Below are positions 1 through 9,615 of a DNA stretch of 64,000 nucleotides, in pieces. The stretch's first letter is position 1, and every line of letters begins with the position of its first letter. Where the stretch lies: assembly GCA_033558025.1 (NCBI GenBank), contig JAUCEF010000004.1, forward strand, positions 1,054,001 to 1,118,000. The letters are read 5' to 3'. Both the position numbers and the translations under genes were made by a program. A model generated the notes under the pieces. That model worked only from the letters and a program-made list of their open reading frames with translations. It was not told the origin of the DNA and made no database searches. This DNA comes from Phytophthora sp. 'mugwort'. Its lineage: Eukaryota > Oomycota > Peronosporomycetes > Peronosporales > Peronosporaceae.

Positions 1-688
1 TACTCCCCAGCACGCGATTATTCAACTTTAAGCGCTTCTTCCCGGTCTTCATAGGCGTCGGATTCGGTGAAGACAGCGAGGACAGAGCCGACCGACAACT
101 GAGAGATGACTCGGAAGAGCTCGATGAGGACGAAGACAAGAGGTACACGACCTCCTTCGGTTGCTTACTCTTGGGTCGCCGTGGTGTCTGTGGTCGATCG
201 CCAGTTGCAACGTCAGAATTACTGAAGCGATGGCGACGAATAGATCCAGAGCTTGAGCTCGAGTTGGAATCCGAGCTGGAACTGAGGCTGCTCAATTTTG
301 CTCGAGACCGCGAAGACGCTGGTTGCTGTCTCTCTCGATCTCTGTGTGTAAATGCGGTCTTCTGCCTGCTCCTTCGGTCATTCGCGGCCTGGAGCAGCTG
401 CTTAGAATTATGTTGAGTTGTATGTAGGTTCTTGGCCTTCGTAGGCAGCAGCGGCGGTGCTAGGGGCGCCCTTTTCTTCTTCATTGTGCTGCAACTGGCG
501 CCGGTCTCTTTCGTTTCGAGAGCCGCAGCCATCGCCAGCGCCGCCTCCACCGCGTCCGCATAGCCGACGGACTGTGCACGGCTCCGCACAGGCGCAGGAG
601 ACGTCGGTGGCGTCGTGGACGCCGACACCGTCGCCATCTCGCTCTCAGACGACGCGTCGCAGCTGTCGTCTAGCACGATCACCTCCAT
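1..688 (-). CDS. Partial Ser-rich basic protein with SUMO-interaction-like N-terminus
   Basis: An open frame starts at the ATG complementary to 686-688 and is still open at base 1, so about 229 residues are visible and the C-terminus lies outside the window. It begins MEVIVLDDSCDASSESE: a hydrophobic VIVL core followed by acidic and serine residues, the layout of a SUMO-interacting motif. A second similar patch (EVVYLL followed by a serine/glutamate run) lies near residues 185-200. Between them are Lys/Arg-rich stretches (MKKKRAPLAPP, RSRQKTAFTHRDRERQQ) and serine runs. No enzymatic domain is visible in this part. The family is not recognised; SUMO-linked nuclear function is an inference from short motifs. 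The plus-strand open frames over the same bases are shadows. Confidence 0.55.
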   Translation of the reverse strand, partial: MEVIVLDDSCDASSESEMATVSASTTPPTSPAPVRSRAQSVGYADAVEAALAMAAALETKETGASCSTMKKKRAPLAPPLLPTKAKNLHTTQHNSKQLLQAANDRRSRQKTAFTHRDRERQQPASSRSRAKLSSLSSSSDSNSSSSSGSIRRHRFSNSDVATGDRPQTPRRPKSKQPKEVVYLLSSSSSSSSESSLSCRSALSSLSSPNPTPMKTGKKRLKLNNRVLGS

Positions 689-919
689 CGCCTCCTGTTA
701 TGACGCTTGGTGTTCGCACGTCCGAATGATTGGTTGAAAGTCGTCTTTTCAAAACAAGGTCCTTAGACTACCGCTCCAATTGACAACGGATTGTCAAGTC
801 CCCGTCATTGCTTGTTGAGACCATTGTCGCCTATAAGAGCACTGGCTATCGTTGTTTTGGCGGTAGGTTTGGCGCGGCGACAACAGACCCTGCATGATAG
901 GAAACAAACACAAACCGTT
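689..919. other. Intergenic, upstream of the minus-strand SIM-like gene
   Basis: No supported coding region. This should contain the promoter of the minus-strand gene starting at 688. No convincing oomycete initiator was found by eye. Confidence 0.4.
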
Positions 920-1080
920 GGGCATGGGGTTTCTTCGGTTCATGGCTAGGGGATGTTGCTATCTCTGCGAGAGATTTCGTGTGTGAGAAACCCTGCCCAT
1001 GTTATCTCAAGACGAGGAGGAGATCCGAGGTCTGGTCTGACAAGATGGAACTGAGCCGCTTGCTCGATTTGAATGAAGAC
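920..1080 (+). pseudogene. Broken E(z)-type SET-domain fragment (copy 1)
   Basis: Plus-strand reading across frameshifts and stops gives SSVHG-(stop)-GM, AISARDFVCE, MLSQDEEEIRGLV and DKMELSRLLDLNED. These follow the order of an Enhancer-of-zeste/EZH2 SET domain (human pattern: EISEYCGE.. ISQDEADRRG.. YDK.. LFNLNNDFVV). At least one in-frame stop and two frame changes make it non-coding. It ends just after LNED, before the catalytic NHS region. It is roughly 70 percent identical by eye to the opposite-strand copy at 1243-1568, so the two face each other as a diverged inverted repeat. Confidence 0.6.
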
Positions 1081-1242
1081 TAGCCATGCGCCGACGATAC
1101 GCGGGTAATTGTGAAATTTTGGATGGTCCCGTTTCGCTCGCTCAAAGAGATCGCTCCGTTATTAGTGTATAAGCTACCTTCGTTTCGTTCTGGCAGTAAC
1201 CCCTCCGTTCCGCTCGCAGGGGCTCGCTGCACTACTCGCCGT
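1081..1242. other. Spacer between two inverted SET fragments
   Basis: About 160 bp with no coding match. It is rich in CGTTCCGCTCGC-like words seen on both strands, and could be the end of a mobile element. Nothing more can be supported. Confidence 0.3.
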
Positions 1243-1568
1243 CTTAGGATTCTCGTCGTCGACCGCGATATCGGGCAACACCCAGAGTGTGATGTGGTAC
1301 ACCACATATGCTTACCACCTTCGCCGTGCAATTCGGCGTCTCACCTTCGTGATTGATGAATTGCTCTTGTTGCCGGAGCGAAGCGCGTTCACCACCGCAT
1401 CTTCATTTAATTCGAATAAGTAGCTTGATTCCATCTTGTCGTAAATCAGACCGCGCCGCTCCGCTTCGTCTTGCGACAACATGGCGCCAGTGTCTCGTAC
1501 ACGAAATCACCCGCCGAGATAGCCTCGCGCGCAAACATTCCATAACCATGGACTGAAGGAAAGCCCAT
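1243..1568 (-). pseudogene. Broken E(z)-type SET-domain fragment (copy 2)
   Basis: Minus-strand reading gives [24 protein letters not shown], then after a one-base loss [38 protein letters not shown], then after another frame change [20 protein letters not shown] and DIAVDDE. This is co-linear with the EZH2-type SET domain, including the SQDEA-RRG helix, the GNK turn, the N-H pair of the cofactor-binding NHS-like motif and the PNC-AKV strand. The final Phe-Asp-Tyr stretch is not visible. At least three frame disruptions make it a pseudogene fragment. It begins within a few bases of where Copia reverse-transcriptase homology stops (about 1569-1580). Confidence 0.68.
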
Positions 1569-3612
1569 CTTCTCAGCCTTGACGTACGCGGTGGGGATGT
1601 CCCCATACCTCGCCGGTACGCCCTAGCGGCGTGCGAACACAAGAGCCACCTTTACGGTGCTCATTTCCATCACCTCACCATACGTGAGTCCGTAGTCGAT
1701 GTCGAACAACTGTTCGTTCTCGCACGTCACGAACCGGACCATAAATCGCTCGGTGCTGTCAACGGCGTCCGACTTGGTGTTAAGACCCACTCCTGTGCAA
1801 CATGTGGCTGTCACGAAGCGGTACCACGACCACCCACACTACGTTCTAATCGAGCGCCTCGAGTTCCTCGGCCATCGCAACGACCCAAGTGTCTTTGAAC
1901 CCGCTCCGCATGGCCTGCCCGTAGTTCCTAGTGACCGCCTGTAAGGCAAGCACCGCGTGCCGGTCAGCACGCCTAGGTCATCACCCTCACGGGCGTGCTG
2001 ACCGAGCACGCCAGCGGCCAATGTAGCAAGCCACCCTGTGCGAGCTGCCTTGGCCGGCCAGGACGCGCATGGCAGCCAGCCGCCGAAGGTACGCACCTGA
2101 TGTGTACCTGTACAGAACAATTTAGGAAAAAAGAAACGTAGCTTACATTTAGGTTAAGTATACAAAAAAGAAAAAAGAAGCTTACCCAATACGGGAACGC
2201 ATGTTTACACGTCGTAGCCAGCAAAATAAAAACAAACAAATTTAATCATTCCAAAACGTGCGTCGCTCCCCACGAGTCCAAGCCTACCTGTTTCCTCCGC
2301 CGCGCTGCAAGTGCGTAGCCGCCCCGACACCGCCTCACACATGCTGTTCACCACGTCACGGGCTTGACCAACAACGTCTTAATCCTTGTTCTGTCGCGCT
2401 GCCTAGCAGTTTTGCATGACCCCGGCCGTGTGTGGCGCTTCTCTCTCGTCAAGTTGCTCCTACGGTCGCGACTCTCCGCTTCACCTTCGGAGCCGTTCCA
2501 TTGCCGAGTCTTCCCGAATGCCTGTGCCCTACGACGTCTCTGTCCCGGCTCGGCCGGATCGGCGAGATTCGCGCGGAGTAACTGCGCATTCTGCTCGTTC
2601 GTGAGAGTCTCCACATTACAGGCGTGCTGCGCGACCACTACTATCTTGTCCTTCCGGATATACACCGGACATCCCTTCATTTCGTCCCTCTTCCCGAAGA
2701 TCAGGCCCTTCTTGCCTCACTCGCCCAGCGTTGTTCGTCGCGTCGCTGTTCATCATGCATGTCCCAGAGACTTGTTCGTCGCGGCGCTGCTCACCATGCA
2801 TGTCGAACCAAAGACCACGATGTCGCTCAGGTCGGGCGTGCCCTTCGTGAGCATCTGCAACGGCGACTTCCTTCTCGGGTTCGCGTTGCTCGAGCTCCTG
2901 TTCAAGATGCATACTCCGCCGCATCGCCCCAGCACGTCAGTGGTAACCCGCAAACAAACATCATGCTTTGCACCATGTTCCTGATCGTGCGATATATCCA
3001 TTCCATCCAGTTTTTGCTTGCTTGCTTGTGCGACTCGCTGACCTGTCAGGCAATTCCCGTCTCCTTGCAGAACAGGTCCAGCGTTTGGGTACTTCCCGCA
3101 GCCGTCCTTAGCCCGTGGATGCGGCAGTTGAGCTGTCGTTCAAAGGAGACCCACTTTGAACTTCTGAGCGGCGACGTTCAAAATTGGGCTTCTTCAAGAA
3201 CGCCCTGCAGTAGGCGGTACTGTGTTTACGAAGTTGAGCATGTACCTTTTCCCGTGCCAATCTCCTGCGGGTCGGGGCAACAGACACCTCCGATAACAGC
3301 GTGGGGCGAGTTGCTTCCGGCGTCCTTGCGCGACTGCTTGTTCTTTGTCCGATTCCTCTGGGAGCAGGCCAGGCAGTTCGCCCGCGCCTCGTCCGTGAGT
3401 GGGATCTCCGACGCAGGATCCTTTGCCATGCGAAAAATCGTGTCGTAGTGCTGATGTGCGTGTCTGCGGTGGCAACGTATGATAGACCTCGCAGCCCATA
3501 TTGTCCCACCTCCGCCTCGTTCTGGGCGAGCACGACATTTGTACGACACCCAGCTGCTCATGTTATTGCACCCTTTGCGGGGATCACCACGTTGCTGGAT
3601 ATCTCGATGCAT
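1569..3612 (-). mobile_element. Degenerate Ty1/Copia polyprotein, pre-integrase to start of RT
   Basis: Reading right to left on the minus strand, decayed Copia blocks occur in the expected order. Around 3450-3230 is a GAG-pre-integrase/integrase start (RMAKDPASEIPLTDEARANC, then a TKNKQSRKD stretch). Around 3001-2350 is integrase (TPDLSDIVVFGSTCMV, then VYIRKDKIVVVAQH and NVETLTNEQNAQLL). From 1990 to 1580 is the start of reverse transcriptase (KDTWVVAMAEELEALD, DIDYGLTYGEVMEMSTVKVA, GDIPTAYVKA). Frameshifts and stops break every block. The YVDD region, RNase H and LTRs are absent, so it is truncated inside RT where the SET fragment begins. Open frames on the plus strand here are shadows. 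Confidence 0.78.
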
Positions 3613-3726
3613 TGAAGTGGCACTAGATTGACCAGTTACAGTACTAAATCCGCACTTAACATGAGTATCATGAACTTTGAATCACGTTTTGAAATCTGAA
3701 CCAAAAGGCACGAAGTATTGGGCCCG

Positions 3727-4620
3727 ATGGCGATGGAAATCTCTCGGCTGTTAGTGCTGGGCCCCGATCAGGACAGCAAGTTGGCTGTGATCTCCAAGCT
3801 TCGAGATCTCTGCGGCGACTCAGATGCCAATACCACCGAGTCGGATGTGACGGTGCTGAACATGCGGACCAAATACTACCGAGCGCCCGTGGAGGTGCAC
3901 TTGCATCAGGTGCTGGACAACGCGCCGGAGCCTGCGCTGCAGCATGAGCTGCACGAGTACGAGGCACTCATGTGTGTGGTGGACGCTGGCCAGCGCGAGA
4001 GCTTCCTGCACGTGAACCGCTTTGCCAAACGCATCGTGGACACGCTGCCATACGACGTGTGTCTGTTGGTGGCGAGCACGTCGTCAGCCACAAGCGAGAG
4101 CGTCGAGAAGATGGAAGGCTGGTGCCAGGACAACGGCTTCGAGTTCGTGGATTTAGACGCGAGGCAGAACGTTCCTAGCGATGATACTGTCATTGACGAG
4201 AAGCATGGTGTTGAGCGGGTGCTGGAAGCGCTACACTGCAACATGTGGAGGTCCATCGAGATGAATCCGCTTAAACAGGAGACTTTGAAGAAGTCGACAG
4301 AGAAGACGGACAACCAAGTGGAAGAGAAGGAGAAAGATACTACAGAAGACGGAAACGCGGATGATTCTAGGCTTCAGGCATTGCTACAGGCGCTGGAGAT
4401 CGCAGGTGACGCGACGGTTTGTGCAGATACAGGTGGTGAAGCTGGTGAGGACGACGACGTCGATATGGCTCAATTCAGCGCGTTGATCTCGGAAGTGCGG
4501 GACGTTCGAGACCAAGGCCAGTCCCTCACGGATGAACAGCGACGTGAACGAGCAGCCGAGGTGGCCATGAAGCTCTGGAGCTTCTTAGGCGCTGACGAGG
4601 ACGGCAGCGAGTCGAACTAG
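3727..4620 (+). CDS. AAGAB/p34 (alpha- and gamma-adaptin-binding protein) family
   Basis: Predicted 297 residues from ATG at 3727 (a TTG nine bases upstream is in frame but not a likely start). The N-terminal part (MEISRLLVLGP, then a CVVDAGQRESF and YDVCLLVAS stretch) fits the Rab-like pseudo-GTPase fold of the p34/Irc6 family. The middle is a charged linker with Lys/Glu runs. The C-terminal helix (DEQRRERAAEVAMKLWSFLG) matches the family's conserved end, where an R-x-x-A-x-x-V-A-x-x-x-W helix is followed by an acidic tail. In other eukaryotes p34 chaperones assembly of AP-1/AP-2 clathrin adaptors in the cytosol. A clathrin light chain gene lies elsewhere in this window. The family call rests mainly on the two ends. 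Confidence 0.68.
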   Translation: MAMEISRLLVLGPDQDSKLAVISKLRDLCGDSDANTTESDVTVLNMRTKYYRAPVEVHLHQVLDNAPEPALQHELHEYEALMCVVDAGQRESFLHVNRFAKRIVDTLPYDVCLLVASTSSATSESVEKMEGWCQDNGFEFVDLDARQNVPSDDTVIDEKHGVERVLEALHCNMWRSIEMNPLKQETLKKSTEKTDNQVEEKEKDTTEDGNADDSRLQALLQALEIAGDATVCADTGGEAGEDDDVDMAQFSALISEVRDVRDQGQSLTDEQRRERAAEVAMKLWSFLGADEDGSESN

Positions 4621-4737
4621 CTGTTTAATTGGTCAAAATACTGCAAGTGCTTTGATATAACACGTGATGATTGGTAGAAACGGCGTTTCAGGATACTCGG
4701 TCGTTGGTGGGCGACGCATTTCGAGATCAAGTCGACC

Positions 4738-5184
4738 ATGGCAGATGCGCAGAGCGAGGTGAACCTCGTGGACCTGTCGCTGGAGCAGCTGAACGCGCTC
4801 AAGGGCCAGCTAGAGAAGGAGTTGCAGCAGCTCACGGCGTCGTTCGGCGGCCTCCGCGAGGCCCAGTCGCGGTTCACTGAGTCCAAGGAGGCGCTCAAGA
4901 GCATGGCGGCTGCTGACCTGAACAAGGATGTGCTGGTGCCCCTCACGGCGTCCATGTTCGTGCCCGGCAAGTTAGCTAGTAAGGAGGAAGTGCTAGTGGA
5001 TGTGGGCACCGGCTACTTCGTGGAGCAGTCGGTGGACAAGGCCGAGCAGTTTATGGACCGGAAGGTTGAGTTCCTGCAGAGTAACACGGAGCAGCTCAAG
5101 ACTGTAATCGAGGGCAAGCGTAACATGCTTGAGGCCGTGCTCATGATCATGCAGCAAAAGATGCAGGAGGCCCAGCACAAGTAG
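4738..5184 (+). CDS. PFDN5: Prefoldin subunit 5
   Basis: 148 residues, a normal length for this family. The start is the ATG at 4738 in a GACCATGG context. An N-terminal helix (LSLEQLNALKGQLEKELQQL) is followed by the beta-hairpin region (VLVPLTASMFVPGKL, then EVLVDVGTGYFVE) and a C-terminal coiled coil. This is the alpha-class prefoldin layout, and the PLT-S-FVPG and VGTGYFVE motifs are typical of subunit 5. Prefoldin is a cytosolic hexamer that hands nascent actin and tubulin to the CCT chaperonin. It is a single-exon gene lying 117 bp downstream of the p34-like gene and convergent with EMC6. Confidence 0.93.
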   Translation: MADAQSEVNLVDLSLEQLNALKGQLEKELQQLTASFGGLREAQSRFTESKEALKSMAAADLNKDVLVPLTASMFVPGKLASKEEVLVDVGTGYFVEQSVDKAEQFMDRKVEFLQSNTEQLKTVIEGKRNMLEAVLMIMQQKMQEAQHK

Positions 5185-5505
5185 AAGCTTCAGCGACCAG
5201 CTGCAGTATTCAATATAGCCCGGAACCAGCAGAGTCTGTCCACTTTTTCTTTGTCGACACCACACAAGCCTTATAACAGGTCACCACACCAGCAATTTAT
5301 TGCACTCAAAGCGCGACGTGTAGGATGAAATTATCAGCTCGGTTTTCTAGTACATCCTGTCAGCAGGAGACTGTGCCACAACATCTGCCTCGACCCTTGC
5401 CCTTCGCTTGCTCCTTACTTTCCTGAGTTCTCGCACTTCAATCTGCAATGATCCTGTGTGTATGTAGCTTGGCTATCTTGCCGTGATTGTCTGCTTTGGG
5501 GTCGG
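5185..5505. other. Convergent 3' intergenic
   Basis: About 320 bp between the 3' ends of prefoldin 5 (plus strand) and EMC6 (minus strand). It presumably holds both 3' UTRs. No gene or repeat is seen. Confidence 0.5.
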
Positions 5506-5838
5506 TCAATAAATATGCACGAGTCCGTAGGAGAGCGTCCAGAAAAGGATGAAGGACAGGGCCTGGGACATGACTCCAGCAAAGATGAAGCTGAGGACGC
5601 TCGTGTTGAAGTAGACTTTGACGTCCATGCCGAGCTTGACGACCCAGATGGCGATCGCCGTGAACACGTAGGCGGCCGCCAGAAAAGCGAAGCCCTGCAG
5701 ACCCGTCATGCCCGTGATGCCCGCGATGCAGCCGGCGATGACGCACATGGACGTGTGCACGTATTCGACGGCCTTCTCGTTATTCTTCATGTTCTCCATG
5801 GAGAAGAACTCCACCTTCTTGTCCTGTAAAGCCTCCAT
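5506..5838 (-). CDS. EMC6: ER membrane protein complex subunit 6
   Basis: 110 residues, matching the family (human is 110). A short cytosolic N-terminus (ENMKNNEKAVEYVHTSM) precedes three hydrophobic segments: about 31-50 (CVIAGCIAGITGMTGLQGF), 52-68 and 84-108. The C-terminus LFWTLSYGLVHIY is nearly the family signature LFWTFLYGMVHVY. EMC6 is a membrane-embedded core subunit of the EMC insertase, which places tail-anchored and multi-pass proteins in the ER. It is a single exon starting at the ATG complementary to 5836-5838. Confidence 0.93.
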   Translation of the reverse strand: MEALQDKKVEFFSMENMKNNEKAVEYVHTSMCVIAGCIAGITGMTGLQGFAFLAAAYVFTAIAIWVVKLGMDVKVYFNTSVLSFIFAGVMSQALSFILFWTLSYGLVHIY

Positions 5839-6210
5839 CGTTGTCGCTAGTCCCTTAGTAAAATACTATCTCGCGTTCAGTATCGTGGATGTAATGAAGG
5901 GCGGGCGGCCCTAAATACGCGTTAAGTTCGTAAAGTTGTGTACAAAACACATATTCTGAAGTTTGCGGTTCAATTTGAATTCAAACATCCGAACAACATC
6001 GAAAAGATCAATGGTGTGTCAACTTGACACCCTGCAGAGTGTAAACTTCCCTCTAGGAGTCACGAGTCCTCTCCGCTGTCGCCTGCTGCCTGTGTACACC
6101 AGTCCACTCGCAGCTAGATATATTAAAGCAACATAGAACAGGTACCGTAACTTGGCAATGCCATTGACACCTCGTTGACTGCGCTAACTTGTTCGCCGCT
6201 GACAGTGGAT

Positions 6211-6696
6211 ATGACAGCGCGGTTGCAGTCGAAGGTGGCGCCGCGGAGGTCGTGGAACTCCATGATGGGATTGCTGTTGCACAGCCGGGCGCTGCACAGC
6301 ACACTGATGACGATGGAACACCAGGACAACGTCGCTCGGCTCATCGCCGAGATGCCGCGTGTGCGAAACCCAAGACGACGACCGATTGAGATCCAAGGGG
6401 CTCCACACGCTGCGCCAATAACCAAACCATTGGCCAAGCCACTCGTGTTCAGAAAGACTAAGCGGGAGCTGGAGCGGGAGCAACAGCACGCACTAGCGCA
6501 CGGGCAGCTCCAAGGGATGCAGAGCAAGAAGCGCCACATGGAAGAGAAGGAGGAACCTCGAGGAAATATCAAGATGGAACGTACACGGCCCACATGCGCA
6601 CGCATGCTTCAGCGGGGATGTCGAAGGACGGCGCAGTATTCTAGAACAAGGTCGGGAGGCCTGCGCGCACAATCCCGACGTCGCTTACTGTTTTGA
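6211..6696 (+). CDS. Basic hypothetical protein
   Basis: An open frame of about 161 residues from ATG 6211, with a second in-frame ATG at 6307 that may be the true start. The centre (RLIAEMPRVRNPRRRPIEIQ, then KPLAKPLVFRKTKRELEREQ) is rich in Arg, Lys and Pro and runs into a short predicted helix (QQHALAHGQLQGMQSKKRHM). There are no membrane segments and no recognised domain. Codon use in the central 80 residues resembles the neighbouring genes; the Arg-rich last 30 residues look less gene-like, so the 3' end or a splice site may be misplaced. Confidence 0.4.
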   Translation: MTARLQSKVAPRRSWNSMMGLLLHSRALHSTLMTMEHQDNVARLIAEMPRVRNPRRRPIEIQGAPHAAPITKPLAKPLVFRKTKRELEREQQHALAHGQLQGMQSKKRHMEEKEEPRGNIKMERTRPTCARMLQRGCRRTAQYSRTRSGGLRAQSRRRLLF

Positions 6697-7139
6697 AGTC
6701 GTTATGCCAAGCTAGGCATCAAGTCAAGCACACGCAATGATCTCATAGACAGCTCATTTCGTGAAGTGCAGTGTCTACAAGACTGAGAACACGGGCGAGA
6801 GGGGCGACCACTGCTCGATCACTCTATGAACGAAGGTTCTGCTGGGACTTCAGCAGTCAGAGCAGCTCCATCTTCACTTTTCCATCTTCAATTTTTGGCT
6901 TTTTTGTTCGGGGACCAAGTTAAGCCGCCCTTACAATAAATAGAAAGACATCATTTTAATACTTACAGCGTTCGCATGTTACTCTACGCTCATGTTGACG
7001 AAGCACAGGGGGGTGAGAACATTATTACGACGCTCGTCAATTTGTCACTTAAATGCGAACTTAGTGGAATTAAGTTCGCATTTGGCGAAGAAGTCCTAGT
7101 TAGTACTTTAGTATTGAAACTCGCCGACTTGGAAGTGTC
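6697..7139. other. Intergenic, upstream of SMIM13-like gene
   Basis: About 440 bp that becomes AT-richer after 6880. No coding region supported. It should include the promoter of the gene at 7140. Confidence 0.4.
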
Positions 7140-7364
7140 ATGGGGCTGGAGGAGCTGGTGGTGACGGGCGCGTACGTGTCCGGGGCGGTGTGCATCGTGC
7201 TGTTCACGCTGACCATCAGCTGGCTTGTGGTGTGGAAGTGCGTGCTGGCCAAGATGCCGTTCATCCAGGAGCTCTTCGACTTGAAGCCCAACAAGCCGCC
7301 GGCACACGACGAAAAATCCATCTCGTTCCAGGACCGATACCAAGCCTACAAGCGGGTGCGGTGA
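7140..7364 (+). CDS. Small single-pass membrane protein, SMIM13/UPF0766-like
   Basis: 74 residues. One hydrophobic segment at about residues 10-32 (GAYVSGAVCIVLFTLTISWL) is followed directly by WLVVWKCVLAKMPFIQELFD and a hydrophilic tail rich in Lys, Asp and Arg. The W-x-x-W-x-x-x-L-x-K-x-x-F/P-x-x-E-L pattern resembles animal SMIM13 (WYFVWHLFLSKFKFLREL). The function of that family is unknown. Start at ATG 7140; single exon. Its first residues also resemble those of the small membrane protein at 21520-21663. Confidence 0.62.
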   Translation: MGLEELVVTGAYVSGAVCIVLFTLTISWLVVWKCVLAKMPFIQELFDLKPNKPPAHDEKSISFQDRYQAYKRVR

Positions 7365-7580
7365 TGCTTCTTGAGTTGTAATACCTTCTATGATCATGGC
7401 ATCCGAAGCTAATACGTTGCACGTGTGTTTGCATTGTAGAAGCGGCAGGCGATGAGGATTTCCTGACTTGGGTCAAGAACTGGAAAGAGATGCGAGCGGC
7501 TAAGCATCATGACGATCGCTCACGAATAAAGTATTGGTTTCATTTGCTTATGTTTTTTTTTTTTTCGGTCTTAGCTCTTC

Positions 7581-7994
7581 CTACCTCACGAGCCACTTGC
7601 CACTTGGCCCTTCCTCGCTATCATCGTTCTGCTGTAGTTGACGCACAAGCTCCAAGTACTCGTTGGAAGTAGAGGAATTCGGCAGTCGATTCCCGCCAGC
7701 ACTGCTCTGCAGCCCCGCCGCCTTCCTCTTTTGTGCCGCAAGAGCCATCCTCTCCTCTAAAGAGAGTTTCGTCGACGCAGCTGGAGCTTCTGCAGCTTCG
7801 GTTCGGGACTTGGCCAGTGCCTCCTCGCGCTTCCGACGGATCTCGTCGTCTTCTCCACTCGTTTGTTGGTTCGCAGCACCGTATCTGCGCTCCGCTGCCT
7901 CTGGGTCCCACTCCCGTAACGCATCGAGCGTCGGCTTCATCACCTGAGCCTGCAACTCCGACGGTAGCTCCCAGTAGCTCCGTCCCAGCGCCAT
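7581..7994 (-). CDS. Conserved-looking hypothetical protein
   Basis: 137 residues from the ATG complementary to 7992-7994. The N-terminus (MALGRSYWELPSELQAQVMK) looks like a compact helical motif. It is followed by WDPEAAERRYG, a Glu/Arg/Ala-rich helix (EIRRKREEALAKSRTEAAEA), a second charged helix (LEERMALAAQKRKAAGL) and a polar tail. No known domain is recognised; cytosolic or nuclear by composition. Convergent with the SMIM13-like gene. Confidence 0.55.
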   Translation of the reverse strand: MALGRSYWELPSELQAQVMKPTLDALREWDPEAAERRYGAANQQTSGEDDEIRRKREEALAKSRTEAAEAPAASTKLSLEERMALAAQKRKAAGLQSSAGGNRLPNSSTSNEYLELVRQLQQNDDSEEGPSGKWLVR

Positions 7995-8259
7995 ATTAAA
8001 AAAGTACGTCCGCTGTCATTCATAATCGAGGTTTGAGGAAGGATTACGCGTTGAATTAGCACGCGATAGCAGAATTACCACGACTAGCGCGTCGTTAGAC
8101 GTCTTTAAAGGCAATACAAGGGCTCACCCCGCTCTTTGGGTCCACGTGTTGTGTCCAGAAGCCCGTCTTCTTGGGCGCTTCCATCTCTTCAGTACGAGTC
8201 TGATAGTAAGTAAAAGTGCTCAAAGATTATGCGAACTTAACGACTGGCAGGCTACGAAC

Positions 8260-9448
8260 TTAACGCGGCGGCGATGGCGGCGGCCCGCCGAAATAGTTCC
8301 ACACGGCCACCTGTCGGTCCCAGGAGCACGAGACCACGAAACCATCCACAAAGAGACTGAAGTCGAAGCCAAACACGAATTCGCTGTGGTGCTGTGCGTT
8401 CTGAAGTCGCGGATAGGGCGATTTCGTGTTCCAAACGCCGACCGACATGTCGTACGACGTCGACGCGATCACGTCAGGATCGTGTGGCGAACACTTGATC
8501 CTCTTGACGGCGTAGCTGTGGCCCACAAGCATCCGCACTTCGTGTACCGGGTTTCGGATATCCTGCAGCAATACAATTCCTACAATGTTAGCTCTGAGTG
8601 GAGTGCAAAGACCCAAAGAAAACGTACCCAGATTTTGATGGTACAATCGGCCGATCCGGACACGACTTCAAACTGATTGTACTTGTTCCAGTCTAATGCA
8701 AGCACTTCATTGCCATGTGCAGTGATGGTCGTAACAGACCGTGCACTGTTGAGGTCCCAGATCTTCACCGTACCATCGCCCGAGCACGACGCGACCAGTG
8801 AGTTGTTCTGCGTGTTCCACACAGCGTTATACACAGCGCTTGAGTGCTCTGCAAGTGTCAGAACCGAGTGTGGCACCTCGGGCTTCCAGATCTTGACAGT
8901 GCCGTCCCACGACGCCGATGCAAACGAGTCTTTCGCCACCAAATTCCAGTTCACCCCCGAGACCTCCTGCTTGTGCTCATGATAGTTCTGGATCGGGAAC
9001 TGGTCGCGTGTCTGCAGGTGCCAGAGCTTCACGGACCCGTCGGCGCATGAGCTCACAAGCTGCTGTCCATGGTTCTCGCTCCACGCGCAGTCGTATACGC
9101 CTTGGGGCGTGTCAAAAGCTCGGATCTGGTCAGATTCAACCACCAAACGTTAGCATATCTCCCTCATGTTTAACCATAACCCTCCCCGTCACTCACCGGA
9201 GCTAAACCTCCCGCTGGGAGCATCTCGTACACATGCTGACGGCCGTTGCCCACGATGCCGAAGTATTGCGCCGTGCCGACAGCCACTAAGTTGTCCACGA
9301 ACGGGCTAAACTCCACCTAATTAGCAGCGATTTAAGTCGGAATTTAGCGTCGGTTTAAGCACACCAATTGCATGTTATGTAGACGTCGCATTGGTCGTAC
9401 CGAGTAGCCGTGGAGCTCGGTCTGCGTCTGCCGCGGCTGAAGGAACAT
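8260..9448 (-). CDS. PEX7: Peroxin 7, PTS2 receptor (WD40), 4 exons
   Basis: Exons on the minus strand: 9448-9401, 9316-9197, 9125-8628 and 8562-8260, giving 322 residues, the usual PEX7 length. All three introns are phase 0 with GT-AG ends. The protein starts MFLQPRQTQTELHGYSVEFS, continues VAVGTAQYFGIVGNG, and carries repeated WD units (DGSVKLWH, WDGTVKIWKP, GDGTVKIWDL, ADCTIKIWD, DRQVAVWNY). The order and end match Pex7, which binds the N-terminal PTS2 signal of peroxisomal matrix proteins in the cytosol and delivers them to the import pore. The C-terminus is short and Pro-rich (GGPPPSPPR). Start chosen because FLQPRQTQ-ELHGYSV is the expected N-terminal blade. Confidence 0.92.
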
Positions 9449-9615
9449 GGCGAGTGCCGTAGAGGTATCAGGGTGGTCGACGCAAGCTCATCATATGAAT
9501 GGTGTGGTGTACACCAGAACAATTCAACTTCAAGTCTAGTTTTATTATTAATGAAGAACTATTTACATTTATGCGCTTGATGCTCAGTTCGAAAAAAACT
9601 AACGCCGACTTGACT

